Shown: positions 1 through 4,992 of the stretch, piece by piece
Numbering within the stretch: the first letter of the stretch is position 1
Layout: each line of letters starts with the position of its first letter
Assembly (NCBI GenBank): GCA_905207385.1
Contig: CAJLLH010000082.1
Coordinates: forward strand, 1-5,869
Direction of reading: 5' to 3'
Length of the DNA stretch: 5,869 nt
Source: an uncultured Eubacteriales bacterium
GTDB lineage: Bacteria > Bacillota > Clostridia > Christensenellales > Borkfalkiaceae
Made by a program: the position numbers and the translations under genes
Notes under the pieces: generated by a model
What the model was told of the DNA's origin: nothing
Seen by the model: the letters and a program-made list of their open reading frames with translations, nothing else
Database searches by the model: none

Positions 1-19
1 GCGGCTTTAATAAAGCCGC
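1..19 (-). terminator. Probable terminator hairpin after the GNAT-fold gene
   Basis: Positions 1-8 pair perfectly with 12-19 (GCGGCTTT/AAAGCCGC), giving an 8-bp stem with a 3-nt loop, about 40 bp past the stop of the minus-strand gene ending at 59. The U-tract expected for a minus-strand terminator would lie left of position 1, outside the window, so it cannot be confirmed. On the plus strand a T5 run begins only 7 bases after the stem, too far for a typical terminator in that direction. Confidence 0.55.
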
Positions 20-58
20 GCGCAGTTTTTATTAAAATTATGTATTTATTTTTCTTAA

Positions 59-1201
59 TCAGTTAACTTTAAGTCCCCAGCAACGGCGACGCTTTATAAA
101 CTGAGGGTCGAAACTCTTCCAAAGGTGCTGAATGTTACTGTTGTTTTCAAGCTCGGGACCGGTTTCAAGATATTTTACGCCAAGTTTTATAAGTCCGTCG
201 AGGCAGCTGTCTATAACTACGGCAACGGCGCCCGTGTTTGCATACTTTTTGGTTACGCCTACGCTCATCATATCGGCAATTTCTATGTTGTTCATCGCCT
301 TTATGAAAGGAACAAGCCCGAACGGGAATATATGCCCCTTACCCTTGCGCATAGCTTCGCTTATGCGGGGCATCATAAATCCGTATACAGCCACATCGTC
401 GTTTTCGTCAACTACGACGCAGGCAAGTTCAGGCACATACACCTGTTTTATTGAAGCAAACTCCCTTGCCTTCTGCTTTTCGTTAAGCGGACTGGTGCCG
501 AAAAGAGGCGCGAACGCTTCGTCGAGAACATCAAGACATTTCATGCCGTACTTATCGAACGCTTTTTTATCGTGCTTGAAAAGATAGCCCATATCCAGCA
601 CTTTAAAACCGTTCTTTTCGCGTATGACTTCTGCAAGACCTTTAATGCGCATATCGGGCTTTTCGGGCACTTTTATAAGGTAACTGGTCCAGTCAACCAC
701 CTTGTAAGCGCCGAGCTTTTCCATATGCTCTACGTAATACGGATAGTTGTACAGCTCTATATACGAACTTTCTTTATCAAATCCGTCTACGAGCATGCCT
801 TCTTCGTTAAGGTCGGAAAAGCTTATAGGTCCTATAATCTCTTCCATGCCAAGTTCCTTTGCCCAGACAAACAGCTTATCGAAAAGCGCCTTGGTTACCT
901 CGAAATCGTCTATCACGTCGAAACGGGTGAAGCGAAGCTCATTTTTGCCGAACTTTTCGTTAGCACCGCGGTGCCATATGCCCGCAATTCTGCCTGCAAT
1001 TTTACCGTTTTTGTATGCGAGGAACATGCGGCAGTCTGCAAAGCGGAAGGCATCGTTTACCGCGGGGTCAAACTCCGCAAATTCGTCGAAATAGAAATTG
1101 GGTGCAGCATATTTATTGCCGCGGTATAAATCTATGAGGAACTTGAAAAACTTCTTCTTGCCCCTTTTATCGTTAAGGCTTATTTCTTTAACTTCAATCA
1201 T
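59..1201 (-). CDS. GNAT-fold N-acetyltransferase-like protein (YghO-like family), 380 aa
   Basis: This is a cytoplasmic two-part GNAT-fold protein of the family typified by E. coli YghO; its substrate is unknown. Family signatures are visible in order: an N-terminal segment with LYRGNKYAAPNF (25-36), AGRIAGI (69-75), IIGPISFSDLNEEGMLVDGF (122-141), YNYPYYVEHMEKLG (151-164) with DWTSYLIKVP (170-179), then a C-terminal GNAT-like half with MMSVGVTKKY (311-320) and TGPELENN (347-354), ending in KRRRCW (370-375). Length is normal for the family. The reading frame is open up to an ATG at 1279, but the ATG at 1201 is preferred: it has a GGAG ribosome binding site (1209-1212) 7 bases upstream, it gives the usual N-terminus MIEVKEI, and the longer form would translate a strong inverted repeat. 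The acetyl-CoA loop, normally like Q-G-K-G, reads A-N-T-G at 321-324, so catalysis is not assured. It is transcribed alone from its own promoter. Confidence 0.85.
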   Translation of the reverse strand: MIEVKEISLNDKRGKKKFFKFLIDLYRGNKYAAPNFYFDEFAEFDPAVNDAFRFADCRMFLAYKNGKIAGRIAGIWHRGANEKFGKNELRFTRFDVIDDFEVTKALFDKLFVWAKELGMEEIIGPISFSDLNEEGMLVDGFDKESSYIELYNYPYYVEHMEKLGAYKVVDWTSYLIKVPEKPDMRIKGLAEVIREKNGFKVLDMGYLFKHDKKAFDKYGMKCLDVLDEAFAPLFGTSPLNEKQKAREFASIKQVYVPELACVVVDENDDVAVYGFMMPRISEAMRKGKGHIFPFGLVPFIKAMNNIEIADMMSVGVTKKYANTGAVAVVIDSCLDGLIKLGVKYLETGPELENNSNIQHLWKSFDPQFIKRRRCWGLKVN

Positions 1202-1354
1202 ATTACTTCTCCGATGACAACCGTGCCCACTCAAAAAACATCTGTCCGAACAGCCTGCATACACGCACGGCATTGTCATTCAATTACACACTCATTTTAT
1301 TTGCCCTTAATGTTTCAAAAGTGCGCCTGTCCTGGGCAAAAGGCACACAACACA
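1202..1354 (-). promoter_or_regulatory. Structured 5' leader of the GNAT-fold gene
   Basis: From the predicted start site near 1354 the minus-strand leader is about 150 nt. Reading along the RNA, an 8-bp hairpin (1341-1348 with 1321-1328, one G-U pair) comes first. Its loop holds UUUGCCC (1334-1340), which is complementary to GGGCAAA at 1300-1306, so an H-type pseudoknot is possible. Next comes a 13-bp stem, 1273-1279 plus 1265-1270 pairing with 1214-1226 across a 2-nt bulge. It encloses a small CUGU/ACAG hairpin (1242-1253) followed by a U6 run (1233-1238). The large stem ends one base before the GGAG site. I do not recognise it as a named riboswitch: no T-box, TPP, FMN, SAM, cobalamin or purine core motif is seen. 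A regulatory role is inferred from structure alone. Confidence 0.5.
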
Positions 1355-1360
1355 CGTTTA

Positions 1361-1389
1361 ATTCTATCATTGCCGTAAGCCTTTGTCAA
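1361..1389 (-). promoter_or_regulatory. Sigma-A-type promoter of the GNAT-fold gene
   Basis: On the minus strand there is a perfect -35 box TTGACA (1384-1389), a 17-bp spacer and a -10 box TAGAAT (1361-1366, 5 of 6). This is the best promoter match in the window. Transcription should start near 1354, about 150 bases before the start codon at 1201. Confidence 0.8.
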
Positions 1390-1452
1390 TACAAAATGTC
1401 ATATAAATTTATTACAATTATACTATGTGAATACCGTTCACTTTAAAACCTG

Positions 1453-1500
1453 AAAAAATTAATTAAGCCGCAGCAAATCTTTCCGATTTGCCGCGGCTTA
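1453..1500 (-). terminator. Intrinsic terminator of the ppx–maf–mreB-like operon
   Basis: Positions 1464-1479 pair with 1485-1500, a 16-bp stem with one G-U pair on the minus-strand RNA and a 5-nt loop (1480-1484). Past the stem the minus strand reads AATTAATTTTTTC, with the T6 run at 1453-1458. It lies 13 bases after the stop codon of the mreB-like gene, so it ends this operon and insulates the GNAT-fold gene. Confidence 0.9.
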
Positions 1501-1513
1501 TAAAAACATATTA

Positions 1514-2524
1514 TCAGTCCTGTGTTGCAACCTTTTTTGTAAAGTAGTCGCTGGATATAACCATACCCGCGCCGATGACGGCGGCGAGCTGCGGCTCGTC
1601 AAAGGTGTTGGCTGTGATTTTAAGCTTTGTTGAAAAATAGTCTGCCAGCCCCTCCATTTTGCTAAGTCCGCCTGAAAGATATACTCCGCTGTGCATTACT
1701 GCGGAGGCAACCTCTGCTGGGAGCTGGGATATCATAAGAACAACGTATTCTATAATCTTATCTATATACAGCGCAAGCACGTCGTAAATCTGCGAAGTGG
1801 TAACCGCGACCGATGCGGGAGCGCCTGAAGATACGTCTCTGCCGTCAACGACCATCAGCTTGTTGTCGTCGGGAAGGAAACTTCCTACCGTGTTTTTAAG
1901 TCTTTCGGCAGTCAGAGCGCCTATGCGGAGATTATAGTTTTCAGCCATAAAGTCCATAAGGTGCACGTCTATGTTGCCGCCGCCGAGATTAAGACTCATT
2001 CCCGCGATGACGCCGTCCAAGGAAAACGCTGCAATGTTGGTAAGACCGTAGCCTATATCCACGCTGAAAACGGGCGTGGATTCGCTGAGCGGAACATTGT
2101 GCCCGAGCACTGCCGCAAAGGGCGCTTGGGTAAAGTACACTTTGCCGATGTTGCAATCGTCTGCAAGATTGAAATACTTCTGCTTGAGTTCGGGTTTTGC
2201 CCCGCAGGGAAGCACAAAAACAACTTCTGTTTTACGCGCACGCCTGTGGTTTATTTCTATTTTTTCAAGGAAATAACGCAAAAGGTCGGCAACTATGTCG
2301 CCGTGAATAATATCGCCGTCAACCACGGGGTTAATTATATGCGTATTCTGAGCGGCGCGACCTGAAAGCGCGCGCGCTTTATCGCCCAGAAACTTAACCG
2401 TGTATCTGCCCGAGCCGGGGAGCTGTTCTATCGCCGCGCACGTGGCTTCGGCAAGCACTACGCCGCAACCCGATTTATATATTTTTGTTACCCATGAGCC
2501 GAGATCTATAGCAAGTTTTATCAT
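1514..2524 (-). CDS. Divergent MreB-like actin-family protein, 336 aa
   Basis: A bacterial actin-fold protein close to the usual MreB length. MreB landmarks appear in order: phosphate-1 loop D7-L8-G9-S10; INPVVDGDI (64-72, matching MreB RPLKDGVI); QAPFAA (133-138, matching EEPMAA); phosphate-2 loop D156-I157-G158-Y159-G160; NLGGGNID (179-186); LTAERLKNTVGS (204-215, adenine side); LSGGLSKMEGL (283-293, adenosine motif). MreB filaments normally guide peptidoglycan synthesis at the membrane. Here the MreB catalytic Glu and Thr align with A134 and L161, and the membrane-insertion loop is basic (HRRARK, 93-98), so ATP hydrolysis and membrane contact are probably altered. The start is fixed by an ATGA overlap with the maf stop, which suggests translational coupling. 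The maf–mreB order is typical of Firmicutes, but no mreC or mreD follows. It is probably a paralogue and not the main MreB; FtsA is less likely because no 1C-type insertion is seen. Confidence 0.85.
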   Translation of the reverse strand: MIKLAIDLGSWVTKIYKSGCGVVLAEATCAAIEQLPGSGRYTVKFLGDKARALSGRAAQNTHIINPVVDGDIIHGDIVADLLRYFLEKIEINHRRARKTEVVFVLPCGAKPELKQKYFNLADDCNIGKVYFTQAPFAAVLGHNVPLSESTPVFSVDIGYGLTNIAAFSLDGVIAGMSLNLGGGNIDVHLMDFMAENYNLRIGALTAERLKNTVGSFLPDDNKLMVVDGRDVSSGAPASVAVTTSQIYDVLALYIDKIIEYVVLMISQLPAEVASAVMHSGVYLSGGLSKMEGLADYFSTKLKITANTFDEPQLAAVIGAGMVISSDYFTKKVATQD

Positions 2525-3084
2525 AAGTCTTCCCGTATTTCTTTGAGCATATTTTTAACAAGAGCGACAGGCAGACCGACTACGTTGGTGTAACTGCCGT
2601 AATACTGCTTTACCAAGCCGCCGTCCTGTATGCCGTAACTGCCCGCCTTGTCCAGCGGCGAGCCGCTGTCTACATATATCTTAATAAATTCGTCTGAAAG
2701 CTGATTGAACTTTACTTCGGTTTTATCGTACCTTAAAAGCTTTTTATACTTGTTGCGCACGCATACGCCGGTTATAACAAAGTGCGTTCTGCCCGAAAGC
2801 CGCCTAAGCGTTGCCGCCGCTTCGTCCCTGCCGGAAGGCTTGCCGAGTATTTCGCCGTCGAACACGACGATTGTATCGCACCCTATTACCGTGCTGCCCG
2901 AATGACGGGAAAACACTTCGTCGCACTTGCGCTCTGCAAGGGCGCACGCGATGTCTTCGGGGAAGAGAGAAATATTTACTTCCTCTCCGCCCCGCGCGGG
3001 GTCAATTATAAAATCGTCAAGAATCTGGGAAAGAAGCTCCCTGCGCCGCGGGGAGGCACTGGCAAGTACGTACTGCATAACCAT
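2521..3084 (-). CDS. maf: Maf family nucleoside triphosphate pyrophosphatase, 187 aa
   Basis: Maf proteins hydrolyse nucleoside triphosphates, often dTTP/UTP or modified pyrimidines, to the monophosphate and pyrophosphate in the cytoplasm, and have been linked to septum formation and cell-division arrest. All core motifs are visible: SASPRR (9-14), the acidic GEE (33-35), K53, GCDTIVVFDGEILGKP (68-83), the T-H pair at 100-101, DKAGSYGIQ (145-153), and NVVGLP (167-172). Length is typical. Two starts are possible, ATG at 3084 (MVMQYV) or ATG at 3078 (MQYVLASASPRR, the more usual family N-terminus). Neither has a clear ribosome binding site, so translation may depend on the upstream ppx gene, which stops 36 bases earlier. 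The stop overlaps the mreB-like start (ATGA). The dTTP/UTP specificity is likely but not provable by eye. Confidence 0.93.
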   Translation of the reverse strand: MVMQYVLASASPRRRELLSQILDDFIIDPARGGEEVNISLFPEDIACALAERKCDEVFSRHSGSTVIGCDTIVVFDGEILGKPSGRDEAAATLRRLSGRTHFVITGVCVRNKYKKLLRYDKTEVKFNQLSDEFIKIYVDSGSPLDKAGSYGIQDGGLVKQYYGSYTNVVGLPVALVKNMLKEIREDL

Positions 3085-3092
3085 TTAACAAA

Positions 3093-3116
3093 TAATGCCG
3101 CTTGCAGGCGGCATTA
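3093..3116 (-). other. Intercistronic hairpin between ppx and maf
   Basis: Positions 3093-3101 pair perfectly with 3108-3116 (9-bp stem TAATGCCGC, 6-nt loop) and fill most of the 36-bp gap between ppx and maf. The minus-strand sequence after the stem is ATTTGTTAAATGG, a poor U-tract, so full termination is unlikely. It could be a leaky terminator, an RNA processing or stability element, or a structure that stands in for the missing maf ribosome binding site. Confidence 0.6.
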
Positions 3117-3120
3117 CAAC

Positions 3121-4635
3121 TTAAAGAATTTCAAGGTTTTTATGGAAGGATTTTTTGAATTCGGCGCCCGCCGCCATAGCGTCGCGTATTTCAAGGCTGG
3201 CGTCGCCCTCTACCTCCGTCTTCATGATAACAGAATCGCCGAGAATGTCGCAATTAATTCCCTTTATGCAACCTGACATGCTTCTGTCCAGACTTTCGGC
3301 TATGCGGAGCATAACGCCGAGGCGCTTGACAATTTCAACATCCTCTTCGCGCAGAATATCCTTGAAACGCGCCCAGTCGAGCGGGTTGATATCTTCTTTT
3401 TTATGGCAGCAAGCGGTGAATGCCGCAAGCACAATTTCCCTGTGGGTTACGCCGTAAAGGTTGGCGTTCAAAATCATATACCAGCTGTGGCGCTGATGAT
3501 TGTAATACTTTATGCGCATGCCGCAGTCGTGCAAAGTTGCCGCAACTTTAAGCACCTTGAGGTACTGGCGGGGGAACTTATGCAGAACGCGGAGCTGTTT
3601 GAAAAGCTGTATGCTTAAATTTACAACGTGTTCAACGTGCCTTTCGTCGCAGTCGTACCACTTTACAAGCGTGGTAAGCGAATAATTGAGAACATCTGAT
3701 ACGGGCTTTTCGATGGTCGAAGGAAGCGCCTGGTTGAACATTATGCCTTCGCGAAGACCTGCGCCCGATATGGTGAAGTTTTCAACGTGCATGTAGGAGA
3801 CGAAAGACTTGATTACTGCAAGCGCCGCAGGAAGAATGTCTGCACGCTGTGCGGAAAGTCCCTTTATCTTCTTCTTTTTGTCGAGGTCGAGGACTTTTAT
3901 CATCTCGTACAGAGGAAGGAAATCCTCCGTAAGCATATTGTAGTTGTGAACGGTGTCAAGCGGGTACTTGTGCACCATTTTGTTTATTCTGAAAAGGTTT
4001 CTGAACGAGCCGCCCACGCCTATCATCTGCGCGTCGGGATCGACTTCGGAAAGCCACTCCACGCCCTTGAGCTGTTCGGTGAAGAATTCTTCTATCTTAT
4101 TGCACTGCTCTTCGGGTTTCAGACCGTCTTTAGCGAACATATCGGTGAGCGTTACCGAACCAAAAGGCAAGGTAGCGTAGTTGAGCATATTGCGCCTGTT
4201 GTAGTAAACAATTTTTGTAGAGCCGCCGCCGATTTCAAGTATAAGACCCTTGGGCACATCCATGGTGTTTATTACGCCGCGGTAAACAAGGGTTGCTTCC
4301 TCTTCTGCGGTGAGCACTTTTATCTTTATGCCGCAGTTGGCCTGAATTTCGTCGAGAAAGCTGCGCTGGTTTTTGGCTTTGCGCACAGCCTCGGTAGCGA
4401 CGGTTATTATTCTGCTTACGCCGCTTGCATCGCAAAGCTTGCGGAACATCTTAAGCGTTTTGATGGTTTCCGCAACGCGCTGAGGCTTGAGAAAGCCGTC
4501 GCGCTCCATGTCCTGGCCGAGACGAACACTCTCTTTGAGCTCGTCAACAACCATAAAATAACCCTCCTGAAAGAGGTTTACGATGACAAGCCTGGCTGAA
4601 TTTGAACCTAAATCAATAATTCCTATCTTTTCCAA
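3121..4635 (-). CDS. Ppx/GppA family phosphatase with C-terminal HD domain, 504 aa
   Basis: This family cleaves inorganic polyphosphate (Ppx) or pppGpp (GppA), linking phosphate storage to the stringent response. The N-terminal ASKHA half shows phosphate-1 loop DLGSNSARL (8-16), TVATEAVRKAKN (78-89), TAEEEATLVYRG (109-120, with the family's catalytic Glu), phosphate-2 EIGGGSTK (134-141), GVGGS (206-210), LSAQRADILPAAL (260-272) and SGAGLREGI (290-298). The C-terminal part is HD-like: H335 in VEHVVNLS, H369-D370, H380, H383 and H398. Length matches two-domain members. The start is TTG at 4635, preceded by AGGAG (4645-4649) with a 9-base gap; the other nearby TTG (4640) is out of frame and too close. 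It is first in the operon with maf and the mreB-like gene. No ppk is in view, so polyphosphate versus pppGpp preference is open. Confidence 0.92.
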   Translation of the reverse strand: MEKIGIIDLGSNSARLVIVNLFQEGYFMVVDELKESVRLGQDMERDGFLKPQRVAETIKTLKMFRKLCDASGVSRIITVATEAVRKAKNQRSFLDEIQANCGIKIKVLTAEEEATLVYRGVINTMDVPKGLILEIGGGSTKIVYYNRRNMLNYATLPFGSVTLTDMFAKDGLKPEEQCNKIEEFFTEQLKGVEWLSEVDPDAQMIGVGGSFRNLFRINKMVHKYPLDTVHNYNMLTEDFLPLYEMIKVLDLDKKKKIKGLSAQRADILPAALAVIKSFVSYMHVENFTISGAGLREGIMFNQALPSTIEKPVSDVLNYSLTTLVKWYDCDERHVEHVVNLSIQLFKQLRVLHKFPRQYLKVLKVAATLHDCGMRIKYYNHQRHSWYMILNANLYGVTHREIVLAAFTACCHKKEDINPLDWARFKDILREEDVEIVKRLGVMLRIAESLDRSMSGCIKGINCDILGDSVIMKTEVEGDASLEIRDAMAAGAEFKKSFHKNLEIL

Positions 4636-4644
4636 AACAAATCA

Positions 4645-4684
4645 CTCCTAAACTCGATTACCGCACGCATTGCCAGACGAGTTT
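4645..4684 (-). promoter_or_regulatory. ppx ribosome binding site with an abutting 7-bp inverted repeat
   Basis: AGGAG (4645-4649 on the minus strand) sits 9 bases before the TTG start at 4635 and decides that start. Directly upstream, AAACTCG (4650-4656) and CGAGTTT (4678-4684) are perfect complements separated by 21 bases, so a hairpin or an operator-like site ends exactly at the ribosome binding site. The structure is visible; the function is inferred. Confidence 0.55.
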
Positions 4685-4768
4685 CATTGTTTTCTCATTG
4701 CATGAGTACAGATAATAAAAATAAAGTTTAATTTTTTTCCGGGCTGTTTGAACGTGCGAAAGGCAAAC

Positions 4769-4794
4769 AAAAAAGCCGCATGGTAATTTACGGC
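4769..4794 (-). terminator. Terminator-like hairpin in the ppx leader (minus strand)
   Basis: On the minus strand GCCGTA (4789-4794) pairs with TGCGGC (4775-4780), a 6-bp stem with one G-U pair and an 8-nt loop, followed directly by T6 (4769-4774). It lies between the promoter near 4911-4939 and ppx, where a terminator would act as an attenuator or end a short RNA of roughly 135 nt. The stem is short, so strength is uncertain. Confidence 0.45.
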
Positions 4795-4838
4795 ATCCGC
4801 AAGAAATTATACGCGCCTTTCATATTATTTTGTTTGGT

Positions 4839-4880
4839 GCTCATCGTGTAACTTTGGACGGCTGCGCGATGAGCTTTTTT
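4839..4880 (+). terminator. Intrinsic terminator on the plus strand
   Basis: GCTCATCGTGTA (4839-4850) pairs with TGCGCGATGAGC (4863-4874), 12 bp including two G-U pairs, followed at once by T6 (4875-4880). It has the form of a plus-strand intrinsic terminator, yet no plus-strand gene lies upstream. It may end a small RNA (a weak TTGTTT/GATAAT promoter with 18-bp spacing lies at 4687-4716), block antisense transcription from within ppx, or be one arm of a minus-strand leader. Confidence 0.6.
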
Positions 4881-4902
4881 ATTTTGTTCCTTGCCTTTCG
4901 AC

Positions 4903-4930
4903 TTGACTATACATTATCATATTATATTAG
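4903..4930 (+). promoter_or_regulatory. Possible promoter for the membrane-protein gene
   Basis: TTGACT (4903-4908, 5 of 6) and TATTAG (4925-4930, 4 of 6) are 16 bp apart in a very AT-rich stretch. The predicted start near 4937 gives a leader of about 55 bases to the GTG at 4993. It overlaps the oppositely oriented promoter at 4911-4939. Confidence 0.45.
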
Positions 4931-4939
4931 TAATGTCAA
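4911..4939 (-). promoter_or_regulatory. Probable promoter reading toward ppx
   Basis: On the minus strand a perfect TTGACA (4934-4939) is followed after 17 bp by TAATGT (4911-4916). The alternative GATAAT starts 15 bp after the -35 box. The -10 match is modest, but the -35 box and AT-rich upstream flank are good. No better promoter lies nearer ppx, so this is the likely operon promoter, with a leader of about 270 nt passing through the structured block at 4757-4900. Confidence 0.5.
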
Positions 4940-4945
4940 TACATA

Positions 4946-4967
4946 ATTGCAAAAATATTGCAAAAAT
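4946..4967. repeat. Perfect 11-bp tandem direct repeat
   Basis: ATTGCAAAAAT occurs twice back to back (4946-4956 and 4957-4967), putting TTGCAA half-sites at 4947 and 4958, about one helical turn apart. It lies 6 bp upstream of the minus-strand -35 box and just downstream of the plus-strand promoter, a good place for a regulator or an AT-rich UP-like element. Confidence 0.75.
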
Positions 4968-4992
4968 GTGTCGCAGCGAGGAGGGGGGGCGT

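Larger units (their letters stand above)
4757..4900. repeat. 144-bp block closed by a 10-bp inverted repeat
   Basis: CGAAAGGCAA (4757-4766) and TTGCCTTTCG (4891-4900) are perfect inverted copies. Just inside, AAAAAAGC (4769-4776) faces GCTTTTTT (4873-4880), also complementary. Between them sit two hairpins that, with their flanking A/T runs, read as terminators on opposite strands. The long closing stem and the inner hairpins share bases, so they are mutually exclusive in RNA. Candidates are an attenuator leader for ppx, a small structured RNA, or a MITE-like repeat. No target-site duplication is seen at the ends. There is no credible protein gene in 4636-4992. Confidence 0.5.

Noticed and set aside
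572..1129. Plus-strand open frame (185 codons) opposite the GNAT-fold gene, and shorter ones at 125-587
   Set aside because: Antisense shadows of a gene with clear family motifs; no start signals and no recognisable protein.
1202..1279. N-terminal extension of the GNAT-fold protein from ATG 1279
   Set aside because: The extension is cysteine-rich and unlike the family, it covers a strong inverted repeat, and the ATG at 1201 has a well-spaced GGAG site.
1402..1424. Plus-strand promoter-like AT-rich boxes (TATAAA, TATACT)
   Set aside because: No well-spaced -35 box and no plus-strand gene downstream.
2782..3276. Plus-strand open frame spanning the maf–ppx junction
   Set aside because: It overlaps two well-supported minus-strand genes and reads through the intercistronic hairpin; no independent support.
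3787..4599. Long plus-strand open frame (270 codons) opposite ppx
   Set aside because: It lies wholly antisense to a clear Ppx/GppA gene, has no ribosome binding site or family motifs, and its length follows from the codon use of the real gene.
4712..4740. A closer minus-strand ppx promoter using TATTAT at 4712-4717
   Set aside because: The position 17 bp upstream reads GGAAAA, which is not a -35 box.
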